From the NCBI GenBank assembly GCA_039654915.1, contig CM077597.1, forward strand, positions 30,168,001-30,232,000: DNA of 64,000 nucleotides, given 5' to 3'. Made by a program: the position numbers and the translations under genes. The notes beneath the pieces were generated by a model, which saw only the letters and a list, made by a program, of their open reading frames with translations, had not been told where the DNA came from and searched no databases. The stretch comes from Aquilaria yunnanensis. Lineage: Eukaryota; Streptophyta; Magnoliopsida; Malvales; Thymelaeaceae. Positions 35,143 through 46,870 of this stretch are shown in pieces (positions within the stretch are counted from its first letter, which is position 1; every line of letters starts with the position of its first letter).

Positions 35143-37831
35143 TGTAAAGGCTCTCCTAGTATTTCCTCTACATTAAATGTCGAGGTACGTGAATCCCAAG
35201 TATTTTTTCCCTCAAATAAGTAGTATTAAGCAAGGAAAGCAAGCTAGTTAAGGTTAAATTGAGTTCTAAAGGGTAATTGGCACCTAAGGGGCAAAAAAGG
35301 GAAAAATGGTAATTTTGGCCCAAGTCGGTGGCATGACCGTAATTTTGGTAAGATTAGGTCCATGCAAGTGTTTTGAGCTAGTTAAGTTAAGACCATAGGA
35401 ATTTATAGCCATTTGAACCAAAAGCTTAAGTTAAGGGTGAAAAATGCACTAAGTAAGAATTTAAGCTATTATGTCTTATAATGGCTGGGTGACTCAAGGG
35501 CAGTGTGTTTGGGTAAGAATAACCTTTCTTTGGGACCAAGGAGTGATAGAAATGGGAGTGTTTAAGTCGCCTAAGTGTTGCAAAACAAAGTTTAAGGGCC
35601 AAGGTGACAAGAGGATGAAACTTGGGCTAAATTGGTTTAAATGGAGGAGATGACACTATTCATCATCTCTCCCATTAGCCATTTTCGCAGCTCACCTTCC
35701 TCCCTTGCTTTCTTCTCCCAAACCTCCCAAATCACTCAAGTTTACATGGAATTCGAAGGTCCCGAAGCAGTCCCAACAAGCCCTTAGCTCATTTTGATGG
35801 AATTGGTGCATTTGGAGTTGTTCTTGCAAGTTTTTGGTTCAAACCCAAAGGTAAACGTATTTGATCCTTATGGGTTAGTTTTAAGGTTGTTAATTGGTTA
35901 GAAATGGTCTTAACTTCGTGCTATTGGTGTCCAATTTGGTTAATTTCAAGCTTGGAACTCAAGGGAACCCATTGGAGCTTGGAGGTGCTCATAGCTTGTT
36001 CTTGCTTTCAAGATGATTTGAGGTAAGGGATTTAAGTTAATTAAGCTCAAATAATGCATAGAAATGTAGTCTTTTGTGTGGGAATGAGTTAGAAACAAGA
36101 CCCAAGTGATTTGAGTTTGGGATGAGAAAGTTTGAGCAGTTTTCGTGCAAGGTCGCACGCTGTCGCGCAACGCTGGAAAGCGTTGGCGACGCGTCGCCAG
36201 TGTCAACGCCATATTGGCGACACGAGTTGGCGACGCGTCGTCGAGAAATGTGAAAGCTTTCCGAATGCTAATGCCTTTGGCGACGCGTCGCCAACGGCAC
36301 CGCCAAGGCATTTTGCCCTTAAGCTTCGGGCATCCTAAGAATGTCTCAAACTCTCGGTTTCCATCCCTAGGCTAAGTTAAGACGTTCCGTAGCCTCGGTT
36401 GGGTCTAGAACTCTTTCCTAAGTCAGGAATTATGCATTATATAGGTAGTAGCTAAGTGGTGTGGTTAAGGAAGAGTAAGTAGTGGTGGCTAAGGAAGTTA
36501 AAGTGCTTCAGTTCTCAAGTGAGCACTAAGGGGATTAAGTCGGGTTTCAGACTCTTTGTTGGCCGAGTAAGAATGTCATAAACCTATGGTCAATGAAAAG
36601 GAAACCCAAGAGAATCCCAACCAAACTTTATAGTTTGGTAAGTAAGCCACTAAGGGGCCTTAAGCTAAGCTTCAAAAGCTTGGTAAGTTGAACCACATAA
36701 GGTAGCTACTCTGCACAATAAGTTAAGGGAAGAGACGGGTAAGGAGTGAGTAAGTGGAAACTTACTCTAAGTAGCTCGTCAAGGCGGGTAAGGTTGAGTA
36801 AGCAAGGTCTTACTCTAAGGTGCCCGTAAGAGGACTTCAAGGGGTTAGTAGTTAAGTGCTAGCATAGGATACGAGGGCCAGTATCCAAGTACCCCAGTCG
36901 TAAGAGCTCACGACAAGTCCAGCACCTACGGGTGTAAGGAAGTCCTAAGTGCATTTGCATGTGCATAACTCATTCATCCATCCATCCATCCATCCATCAC
37001 TTGCATTGTTTGTTGTTTATTTTCCTGCTTCTGGTTATCTTGTTGGTTGCTTGCTTTGTTTTGTATGCTGTCTATTTATATGTTGTTGTGCTTTGTATGC
37101 ATGCATTGCTTTTCCCTGCAGGTACTAATCCCTTACTGAGTACTTTGGAGTATTCACCCCTTAAGTGTTGTGCAGGTTTAAGCAGTTTTGTTTGGGCTTA
37201 AAAGTTGGTAAGGGGCAGCTGTTAAAGCTAAGTTTTATTGGTTCAAAGGTATTCTCTAAGTAGGAAACTTCATGTTTTCTAAGTTACTTATGCCATAAGT
37301 AAGTACTGACCAAAGTGTTTGCCTTACAGTTGAGGCTAAGTGAGTACAAGGAAAGTGTGGCTCATCACTTAAAGCTAGCTTGCTTGGGTGAAGAGCTAAG
37401 GATGGATCTTAGTAGTTATGAAATGCTTCTTTAATATGTATGGTAATTTCATACATAGATTGCCTATACTAATGACCATTGGTGTGTATAACACTAGAGT
37501 TACATTTGGGTGCATATAAGTTGGAAATGTATGCACGTAGTTGCTACTTGAAGTTAAAGCAACTAAAGATTTATGTCTTGGCTTATTTGATTTATGTTTT
37601 CATTAATTGCCGCGGCACTGTTTTCGATGAAGCTTTAATTTAATTATTATTGCATAGCCAGGACAACGCATGCATATCTCTTATGCAGGGTAGGCTAAGT
37701 AACTAGTTGCACGTAAGGATTTAAGATATCTTACAAGTAATAACTAGCCAATTGTAACTTAAGTAGGATCATAGTTCCCTAGAGCCTACCAGTGTTAGCA
37801 ATTCGGGGCACTGGGGCCCTGTTCCGCCACA
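35143..37831 (+). mobile_element. Solo LTR, chromovirus (Tekay/Del)-like, inside the CACTA element
   Basis: It starts TGTAAAGGCTCTCCTAG and ends GTTCCGCCACA, 2689 bp, flanked by the identical pentamer ATATA (35138-35142 and 37832-37836). The start and the CCACA end resemble those of the LTR at 22553-25404, and CCCTTACTGAGTACTTTGG at about 37128 is typical of this LTR lineage. No internal coding region remains, so it is a recombination product. Confidence 0.8.
36180..36300. repeat. Repeated GC-rich palindrome GGCGACGCGTCGCC
   Basis: GGCGACGCGTCG occurs three times (about 36184, 36227 and 36279); two copies complete the palindrome to GGCGACGCGTCGCC. This CpG-dense island stands out in an AT-rich LTR. 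Its role is unknown. Confidence 0.7.
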
Positions 37832-37839
37832 ATATATAT

Positions 37840-38300
37840 GAGCCAATACTAATAAATTATGTTTGCCTTTACTTATGCAAACAAAGATCACGATTGAGAT
37901 CAAGGAACAAACACAGTAGGGAGATGAAGAAGGTGGCTCACAAGACATTGGTGAGGCTGCAATTTTAAGTTCAACTACTAGTGGGAGGAAAAAAGGGCAT
38001 GTATTTGACCTTGGATCAGAGTAGTATGTTGTGACTGGACGTCGGTGCCCAGGCTATAGCCCTGCACCACCTGTTGATCTCACTCAGACAATTAAGTTCA
38101 ACGAACAAGTATAGTAGGTTGTAGTAGAGCATATAGCACAAAAAGTAACATATTATAAGCCAAAGCTAGAACGTCTTAGGAGGAGACAACGAGTTGAGCT
38201 AGAGTACATATGTAGATCTTTTGGCATTCCTTTGCCCGTATCTATCCAAGACAATTTGGATGACTCAAGATCGGATGATGATGAGATGAAGTCTGTCTAA
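37840..38300 (+). pseudogene. CACTA transposase-like remnant, right part
   Basis: GEAAILSSTTSGRKKGHVFDLGSE-like text with several stops lies at about 37955-38025. Further on, a charged coil-like stretch (RLRRRQRVELEYICRSF) lies at about 38170-38220, as at the C-terminal end of plant Ptta/En/Spm-type proteins. No intact frame remains. Confidence 0.4.
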
Positions 38301-38752
38301 GCTCTTGCTAGACATGGTGTATACTTACATGTTTGTGTTTATCAAACTTTAGGCTATTTCTAAGATCATGGAACGACTACATATATTGATGTTGTTCAAC
38401 TATTGCTATGTTGCTAGTTAGCATAATGTCAATAACATTATTTATGTAGATTTTATATATGTGTGAAAGATATAACATACTTTATTTATGTCTATTCAAG
38501 TGGATTTATATGCTAGATTTATAAGTATGTCAAATATAACATGCTCTACTTATATGGATTATGCACATGTGTGTTGCATATTCTTCAGGTTCTGAATAAT
38601 TATAATGGTAAAATGCACCTATATTCTGAAGTAGTGTTTCCAATGGTCTAGGTCATTGGAAATTTTGAATGGCTGATGCAGTTACAAAATACCAACAGTT
38701 ATGCCATTGGAAATTTCTAGTGGGTCATCCGCTGGTAGTTTCCAACGACTTA

Positions 38753-39077
38753 CACTCAATTCGTTTTAACTTAAGCCAACTTAATTCAAAATAACTTATT
38801 TTTATATTTACATATTTTTTACTTGAAACTAATTTTATTTGAAAGTTAATATTATTTAGGTGAAATAATCCATTGATTGTAAAATTTTTATAATACTATC
38901 AATTTTTTATAAATTTTTATTTTTTAAACATTAAAAAAGAAAATTTCATAGAAATTTAATAACATAATAAAAATTTTGTTTCAAATGGATTATTACACCT
39001 ATATAATATTGGTTTTAGGTGAAAAAGATTTAAAACCATTTTAGATTAAGTTGACTTAAGTTAAAACGAATTGGGTG
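38753..39077. mobile_element. 325-bp MITE with TTA duplication, copy A
   Basis: Inverted ends CACTCAATTCGTTTTAACTT and CACCCAATTCGTTTTAACTT extend on into AAG and beyond. The flanking TTA is duplicated (38750-38752 and 39078-39080), as for PIF/Harbinger-type elements. The interior is AT-rich and non-coding, with a loose inverted symmetry throughout. It was inserted in the CACTA element's right subterminal region. A second copy is at 46911-47255. Confidence 0.8.
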
Positions 39078-39948
39078 TTAAATTTTGAAAATTTTCAATG
39101 GCTCAAACCGTTGATAAAAAACCAAATAATTGGTGAGAGAAAAGCCATTGGAAATTACCAACAACTTAATTAGCAATGATTAGTCGTCGAAAATTCCAAT
39201 AGCTTATCTCTTAGCTGTTACAAATTTTTTCCAATGCACGGTTTGCCAATGTTCCATTTTCCAATGACTTAATTTCCAATGCAAGGCAATTGGAAAAACT
39301 AAGTTTTTTTAGTAGTCATTGCTTAATGTTGAAAAAAATGAGAAAAATGCAAGTTTAAATTTCAAATTTCCTTTACCTAAGACCCTGGTCTTAAGTTTCT
39401 GAATCTATCATTTTCAATATTATATTTGCTCCAGTAAACACTTGTACCCTTCATCGTACTCCATCCTTTCTGACATTAGTTTTATCTCCACTATTCCACA
39501 CATTCTGGCAATGCTCCCAAAAAAGCTCATGAGAACAAAAGCTAATCAAACAAAATTCCATTGATGCTTGTTGGTCTAAATCCAAATACACTACAGTTCT
39601 AAATAAAGAACTAATAACAATGACAATGAAAGGTTGCTTGGCGACAATAAGAAAGAAGAATACATGAAGGCACAGCAATAGGAGAATTGCGGTCAAACAA
39701 AGGATTTTGACTCATATAAGTGTTATGAAAAGTTTGGAGAACTAGAAGTAAAAGAAAAAATTTTAAGGACTATTTTAAAAGTTGTGTCATGAAATATTCT
39801 CTGAACAAATAGAGTATTCTTAACATTAATAGCTAGTGTTAAAATTGCTCACAACAAAAGTGTTAATGACAAATTTGACTATAAAAAAGTTTAGTGGAAA
39901 AATTACTTTACTCTCTATAAATTTAGTGGCAAATTTGCCCATTTTACC

Positions 39949-40490
39949 TAATTCAATATATAAACTAACACACATATGAAATCAAAATCTCAAATAATAA
40001 CTTTAGTCAAATTTATTATCCCAAATCCAAATAAGCAATAAAATTAGTAAATAACATAATCCAGCTACAATCAACAGCAAAACATAATCCCTTACTTTCT
40101 ATGTCTCACATCTTGCCTTAGGTTTTGTTTAAAAAATTAGAAATGACTAAAACAAAGCAAGACAATAAACGAACGAAAGAGATGACTAATTGTGGAGAGA
40201 GTGTAAATTGTAATAGATTGGGCTATAGCCTATTGGGATGGGTTAGAGTTTGAAGAAGGAATTAGATGGATTGGACCTATGTGTTTAAAGTGACTAGATT
40301 TTGTGAGGACTTTTGGGTTTAGAGTGTAATTGGGCTTAATCGGGGATGATGTTGTTTTTATTGGTTATAGCATTAAAAAATTTTAATCACACCGTATAGT
40401 ATTTGGTTTTAAAAATTCCTAAATCAGACTATAACTAAAACCACATAAGATCATATATCATTCAATTTGTTATAAATTGGTTTGTCCGGT
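39949..40490. other. Intergenic, nothing recognised
   Basis: AT-rich sequence with no coding frame. It forms the upstream region of the Lys/Arg-rich gene; no clear TATA box was identified. Confidence 0.35.
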
Positions 40491-40499
40491 TTTGCAGGT

Positions 40500-40732
40500 T
40501 GACCAATTTCGGTGTCCCTCCTAGCAAGTGATTTATCCCAACAAAAGAAAAACATCTGTAGCCAATTTGGGCCAAACTCACACATTACTGGACTTCCAAT
40601 GACATTTTGCTGCCTCCGATCATCATCCGTGGCTCGCCTGCCTCTTTCCTCAGTTGGCTCGATCCGCTGGAAAGGAAGACTACAAAACGTGTTGCTCGGT
40701 TGAAGGAGAAAGCAAACCGGACATTATCTGCT
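40500..40732 (+). other. Predicted 5' UTR exon of the Lys/Arg-rich gene
   Basis: A GC-richer segment ends at a good donor (CT/gtaagtttt at 40733), and a matching acceptor (ataagcttcag) ends at 41238, one base before the start codon. This implies a 506-bp leader intron, common in plant nuclear-protein genes. The exon start is not defined by sequence alone. Confidence 0.45.
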
Positions 40733-41239
40733 GTAAGTTTTCTTCCCCTTCAGCTCTTCTACAATTTTCTGTCGGTTGTCTTGATTTCCGTGATCGATTG
40801 CTCTCCTATGAATGTGTAATCTGTCTGCGCTAGCACTTTTGGGAACTTTGCGCTGTTTGGGATGAAGAATTTAGCATATTAATGTTATTTAATCGTGTTG
40901 CTACCCTTTATATGTTGGAAATCGAAAACGCCTTAGTCTGAACTTTTGCTAGGACTAGATGGCACTTCAAATGTCATTTTTTACGTAATGCAATTTGATT
41001 AATAGGTTCATGATGAAAGTGTGAATAATCATATAAGAACTCTCTTCTGGGTACAGGAGAAGTTTGTTCAGATGCTTAATGATGAGTTGATGACCCTGTT
41101 TGGTCTTTGTTGTTCGAACTACATCCATGTTGATTGGCTGGTCTTACTCTTGTGTCTCTGCACCCAGATTCGCAATTCCCTCGCTTGGAACTGCTGAAAG
41201 CTCTTGATTCTAACTGGTGTGTTGCATATAAGCTTCAGA

Positions 41240-44200
41240 ATGGGCAGGGATCGAGATGGTTCCCTTCAACATGAAGAAGAGGGACATGAGTTAGAAGGGG
41301 AAGATGCCAAAGTTTGGTCAGAATCTAAAGCCCGTGATGATTCAGAATCTGAGTCCGAAAGGGAGGAGAGGAACGACAAACACAGCAGAAGTGACAAACG
41401 AAGAGGAGGGAGATCAAGAAAGCGGAGCAGAAGCAGCAGCAGCAAGGATGGGGATTCAGAATCAGAGTACTCAGACTCTGAGTCTGGATACTCTTATTCT
41501 GATGAAAGCGAGAGTGAGAGCAAGAGTGAGAGCGATGATGAGGACGAGAGACGGAGGAGGAAGAGGAAGGAAAGGAAGAGGAGGGAGAGGGAGGAGAGGG
41601 ATAAGAAGAGAAGGAAGAAGGATAAGGAAAAAAGGAGAAAGCGAAAGGAAAAAGAACGAGAGGAAGAAAGGAAACGGAGGAAGAGGAGAGAGAGGAAGAA
41701 GCAGAAAAAGAAGGAGAAGCTGGAGAGAGGGAAGAAAGGTGCTGTTACTAACTCCTGGGGAAAATATGGCATCATCAGAGAAACTGACATGTGGTAAGAG
41801 ATTGTTTCTATTTCAGATGAAAATGATATTTTTCTTTTTTTTAATTTGAATGACTACTTCATGGATTTATAACTATGAACCCTTTGTATACTCTGCTACC
41901 TGCTTATTGTATGGAGAATGATGGAAATGCCTGTTTAGATTGCTTCTTGGTATTAGTTGTAGTGTCTCCTTAGTGCTATCAGTGTTAGCCTGCCTTTTGC
42001 CACATCCTATGGATTTCAGGTTTTCATCCATTTCTTTTAAGTAGATGTTATATCTTTTATTTGGTACAGTTTCTTGTTTGGATTGGAACTTTTGACTAAG
42101 TTCAAGCATGACAAGAGAACAAAAGGCAGCCATCTTCAATTTATTATCTGTTTTTTCAGTAGATCAATCAACTAGGTTTTAAAATTTTGACTAGTTGAGG
42201 TCAGCTATATGAATTTTTTGTCTTGCTACTTGTTTGGATGCAAGTTTTTTGTGTAAGCTATGGCATACTCTTCTCAACATTTCTATCCAAGCAAAGTTTA
42301 CAGTGTCTAGTGTCCGTTCCCTCATCCAGTGCTCGATGTTGAATATCTGTAAAGCATTTAGAGCAATCTTTTGTAATTTTCTCCCCAGTTTTATTTTCTA
42401 TACCATCAATCTTAAACATTTTACCTGTTTTAGCAGTTGAAAATGACTCATCTTTCCAAGTGATTATAGTATTTTCTTTAAATGATATCTACTGAGTTCT
42501 GTTTCCATCCTCGAGTAGTACTCTATTGCTTCACCACTATGAACAACTGTTGTCTTCCCAGTAAAAGCTATTGTATTAGCTATGCTGAAACAAAAACATT
42601 CCCTGTGGATTATAGTACCAGATTGACGAGCTTGTATAGAACCTGGAATGGAAGTCTTCTGTCCTATATTTGGTGAACAATGATTTTTTTGGTGGGAAGG
42701 ACACCTTTTAGTTTCCCTTAAGTATCAAGATATTGTTTTTGGTAAGTGGAATTTCATTTCTAAGATTCAAATGCATCCTTACTTAGGCAATACCCTGGGC
42801 AACTTACTCCTTCATTATAATCAGTTTGGCTACCAAGTTTTTTGAGTTGTCACTAGTATTTTCTTTGGCTTATTTCCTTTTCTTTTTTATTCTCATTTAG
42901 TATGTTTCACATGCCAGGAACAAGCGGCCAGAGTTCACTGCATGGCTAGCTGAAGTGAAGCAGGTATCTTTTAATATATGTCGTCCAACTTATTTAGACA
43001 GCTTTTCCTCCAAATTCTTTACCAAAGCCAGGATTAGAGATTTGTTGGATCATGCTTAGTAGCTCTAGTTCAGTTAGGGTGGAATTAGGAAGGCATGTGG
43101 ATGTATTTTATAATGTTTTTGCCTTTAGGCGTCGTTACAGCTCTTGTATCTAGCAAAGGTTTTTACCATAATTTGATCTTTTGTTTAGAAACTAGGATAC
43201 TAGATTGCATAGTCTTCTTGAAATTGTGGCAAGCTATACCCACATATTTTAATGCAGATTTGTTTTCACAAATCTTTGAGCTTTTCTTACATTATATGAT
43301 TTGACTCTGCTTATCAGATAAACCTGGAAAGCTTGCCTAACTGGGAAGAGAAGCAGATGTTCAAACAGTAAGCAAATCTATAGCTGTATTTTCCTATTGT
43401 TGTTGGATGATTCTTGGAATGTTGTAAATTACCTGTATCAATACCGCTTTTAACAATAAAATGACTGGTTCACGCAAAGCAATGTGACTCAACTTTTTGT
43501 CTTGCAGATTTATGGAGGATCACAACACTGCCACCTTCCCATCTAAAAAGTGCGGCACTGTGGCTATTGACATGTAGCTTATTGATTATTCTACTAAACA
43601 TTTTATCTTTTTGGACTTCATAGTTAATATAGGTTAGACTGGAGATTGAAGAATTGATGCTATGACAAGGAATGCATTTCTACTTTTGCAGAAGCATGAA
43701 CTATTCTGAAGCATTAGATCATCTAAAATCAATTTGTTGCCTCGTGGAAGCTTGTTCTTGCTAGTCTAATGCATTCTTGACTTATAGCTCATGCTGTTTG
43801 TAGACGAGTATATTTCTTAGGTGCATATTTATACTAGTCCAATGCTGTTAGCTAGAGATGTGAAAAAATGTTTGCCTCCTGTTTTTGGGTCTGCAAATGT
43901 AATTTCACTTGTGATTGCTGTAGGTATTATAACCTTGATGCTTACTACAAGCGTAAAATGGAAAAGGAGATGAAGAAGGGTGTGAAAAAGGCTTTGGACA
44001 CAGAGCGTGTTGTATTTAATGACGAAGAACAACGACGGTATGTTTGATATTATGCCTATGCATAATTTTTATTACGAAAATCCTAAAATGTTCTCTAAAG
44101 TGTTTTACAATAATTATTTATAGGTGAACTCTGCTCTAGTTTTTTGTTTTATCACATGGATGCTTCTTTAAAAAATAAAACTTAAACTATTTGCATGCCA

Positions 44201-45363
44201 TAATCCATTAAACTTACGCCTAAAGTGAAAGCAGAATTTAAATGAGTCTAAGCTGGCTTATGGGAGCTTGAATAAAATCTAAATTTGAAAGTTTCCCCTT
44301 TCATATGGTAGACGATGTGTGGTGGAGTTCTAAATAATTTCAATTCTACTTATTTATTTAACTTCATATAGAAGTGGTGAGGGAAGATTTCAGGAAACAC
44401 TGCTTGGCAAGTGAGTTCATTATTCAGTTGTTTTGCCATTGTTGCTGGCCCCTTGCTTTTGTTGAAGTAGCAACAGAGCCAGCTCCCTCATCTGGTCAAA
44501 TATGATTAGACATCACAATGCCAAAGGAAACAATTTCACAACAAAAGCTACAGAAGTGCATTAGTAGTTCCTGTAAAATATAAGAAAAGAAAGAGAGAGA
44601 GAGAGAGAGAGTGAGAGAGGGGGGGGGGGGGGGGAGGCGTTTCATAGTGTGTAGAGTAACTGGGAGTATCAACTCCAAGAAGATTTAGCAGGATGCAGTA
44701 GAATGATTGAACTGTTCTAGATATAAATTGCAATCTGAGTTAGGAGGAAAAGAAAAGAAAAGGAAAAAATTTGTATAATTGGTGTCAGAATTACTGTTAC
44801 CTGCATAAAAGGCAATCATAAACATGAGTGAAACAGGAGCTTATATTCTGAACTTTTGGCTCTGCTGATTCTGTTTAAGGAGTATGAGTATGTGTTATGT
44901 GTTGGATTAAGTTTGTATTTTACACCCTATGGCATGATTAGTTGCTTTCATTAATGATATTTTTCAATAATTTCAGGCAAGAATTGTTGGCTCAACGTGA
45001 AAAACAAAAGGAAGAGCAAGTTCAAACTCTGAAGGGGGCAATGCAGAGTGGAATGGTTAGCTCTATTTTGCTTGATCTTGGCTTGTAGTTTCACAACTTC
45101 TGTCCTTTCTGATATGATCTGTTCCTTAATCTTTGTAAATCTGTTTGCTAGGCACAAGCAATGAAAGAGCAAGCTCAACTTCGAGAAGAGATGGCTTACC
45201 AATACAAACTTGGCAACTTCGAGGTCAGTCAAACACCGGATTAATCTATGTGGGGCCAATCAATTTAAACCCCTTTATTTTTTGATCTTGACATTTTGCC
45301 CTCTTATTGTGTTAGGCCGCAGCTGCAATTCAGAGAAGATTGGATCCAGACGTAGCCATGTAG
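41240..45363 (+). CDS. Lys/Arg/Ser-rich nuclear-type protein with conserved KYGIIRETDMW C-terminal domain (eight coding exons)
   Basis: Coding exons are 41240-41793, 42918-42963, 43318-43367, 43508-43549, 43924-44037, 44977-45055, 45152-45223 and 45316-45363. All introns are GT-AG with consistent phases, giving 334 residues. Residues 1-100 are acidic and Ser-rich (SESESE, SRSSSSK); 105-172 is a dense Lys/Arg/Glu helix (RRRKRKERKRRERE), a likely coiled coil with many nuclear-import signals. From residue 178 the composition becomes normal: KYGIIRETDMWNKRPEFTAW, LPNWEEKQMFKQFMEDHNTA, KKYYNLDAYYKRKM, and the C-terminus MAYQYKLGNFEAAAAIQRRL. I believe this region is conserved in plants, but I cannot name the family with certainty. 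The layout recalls the tobacco style cell-cycle inhibitor SCI1 and other Arg/Ser-rich splicing- or chromatin-associated proteins, so a nuclear RNA-related role is a guess. The ATG at 41240 sits one base after the leader-intron acceptor. Low-complexity antisense and +1-frame readings of exon 1 are shadows. Confidence 0.85.
44591..44634. repeat. (GA)n followed by a G16 run, in intron 5
   Basis: GA repeats at 44591-44618 run into 16 consecutive G at 44619-44634. Long G-runs can form quadruplex structures and are prone to length change. Confidence 0.9.
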
Positions 45364-46185
45364 AATAGCTCAAGTGAAGCATCTTGCTGCCCACTTCATG
45401 TACTTGTACGTACATTTTATGCTTCCCAAAGAGTTCTAGGACACAAACTTACAAGTGATGATCAAAGCTCTTAACTGGTAGAAGTTGGTTATGTGCTACT
45501 TCTCTTATAGCCTCGCTTCTGCACAATTTTGGTAGGTCTCTAACCTTTTACCATGTTGGATGTGGCACCATTCTGGATGCTAGGGCATATTTTACTTGAC
45601 GATGAAAGCTACCTCCACTGTGTCGGGAGAACCTAGAGGATATAATTCTTCTGGTTGTGGGAATGTGCTTACAAGATTTTAAGGGGAATGTAAAAATAGA
45701 GTCGGTTGGTTTTGAAAGTTGGCTTCCAAATAATCCCGAAGCAAGCTTCTAAAAATTTAAACTATGGTGAAAGGGTATCAAGGATTTGGTAGTTCCACTC
45801 TCATATAACTCGACTGTAGATATGCAGGCAATTATAGGCCATGACATTTTTTCTGGTACTATGTTTTGTTTAAAGGCTGAACCCTAAAATGGAGAGTTTT
45901 TATGGCATCTGTCGATTTGTTTCTTCCAAGATGATTGCTTGAACATTGCCATGCATGTCTCGTGGTTTAAGTTTTCAAACTAAAATCATATTTTCATCTA
46001 AATCATAGGGAGTTTTTAGTAAACTATTCATGGCTATTGATAGCCGTAAGCGTAAACACAAATAGTTGATGATTGGAGACTCATTATATTATAGACATGT
46101 CTAATTAGACATATTGATCATCCCTAATTTCCTATATATGACCCATAATCCAACTGGATGAGGAGTGTGTCTCTAAGGGCTTTGA
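45364..46185. other. 3' flank of the Lys/Arg-rich gene
   Basis: Probable 3' UTR followed by intergenic DNA. No coding frame and no clear AATAAA near the stop were seen. Confidence 0.3.
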
Positions 46186-46189
46186 AAAA

Positions 46190-46870
46190 GGAGGATTAGC
46201 GCTTCCCAGTTCTAGCACCAAGCCTTGATGGCCTCAACCAACCTGTATGGAGTGTAGCACTTGAACTTGTGCACAATCTTATTCTTATTCCACAACAAAA
46301 ATCAACCCATAACGGCAAAGATACAACCTCATTTGGATTTGCCTGCTGAAAACCACTCAAATATAGATATGTTAGCATATATGGGGTCTAAACATTTATA
46401 GAGTCCCTAACCTTTTGTGCGTATGTGCATGTCAATAAAATATGGGACATTGACTCTGAGCTTGACCCATAAACAGGATAAGGAGAAACATCTATGCCCC
46501 TAGACCGCAGGTTGTCCCTCGTTGGCAAAGAGTAGGCTATAGCTTGCCACTAAAACGGTTGGGGTCAAGGAGGCATCGGATGCCGCCAAAACATTTTCCA
46601 ATCCTGAGCTCCCTCCCAAGGGGGGATGCCCCTTGAAAAGTGCAAAAGCAATGTGGTATGCAGTTCTAACCAAAAACTAACATGAAGAAGTCATTTCCCA
46701 AGTGAACAAATTAGCTTTGCAATTCGCAAAATCGGAGATTTGAGTGATACTGGCCACATCCTTTTGGTGAAACAATGCCTCCAACATGGGCAGTTGTCAG
46801 GCTGTATTGTCCTTCATCATCAATTGTGAGATTGTCAGGCCTTCTAGCTTTGGTAGCACCTCCGTGATAG
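46190..46870 (-). mobile_element. LINE fragment, zf-RVT C-terminal end
   Basis: The minus strand encodes AYHIALALFKGHPPLGG near 46640. It continues as SLPTRDNLRSRGIDVSPYPV and GSSSESMSHILLTCTYAQKV at about 46530-46400, the zinc-binding region that closes plant L1-type ORF2. Stops interrupt it and one zinc ligand is Tyr where Cys is expected (PYPVYG instead of CPVCG). The RT proper is missing. Confidence 0.7.

Larger units (their letters stand above)
33030..39317 (+). mobile_element. CACTA (En/Spm) element, decayed, 6.3 kb
   Basis: The left end CATTACTAAAAAACTTG and the right end in reverse complement (GACTACTAAAAAAACTTAG) each differ by one base from canonical CACTACTA ends. The flanking trinucleotides are GTT and ATT, so the target duplication is imperfect. 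Subterminal regions (33050-33310, 38625-38760, 39085-39300) are crowded with TTTCCAATGG and its complement, typical CACTA subterminal repeats. Transposase-like remains lie at about 34640-35140 and 37840-38300, split by a solo LTR. A MITE sits at 38753-39077. Confidence 0.75.
32879..39948. mobile_element. Outer TIR element (MULE-like) split by the CACTA nest
   Basis: Sequence at 32879-33029 and 39800-39948 is inverted-repeat related: GGCAAAATTGCCACTAAATT on the left pairs with GGCAAATTTGCCACTAAATT on the right, then TAATTTTGCCA with TAATTTTTCCA. Without the inserted CACTA element it would be about 780 bp. No clean 9-bp target duplication could be read, so the class and exact ends are tentative. 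Confidence 0.55.

Noticed and set aside
39451..39696. 81-codon minus frame with LINE-like text
   Set aside because: The phrase resembling a LINE tail is too short and lacks the zinc ligands; not called.
41304..41849. 181-codon +1 frame and 98-codon antisense frame over exon 1 of the Lys/Arg-rich gene
   Set aside because: They are shadows of an AGG/GAA-repeat-rich coding exon; only the 41240 frame joins downstream exons in phase.
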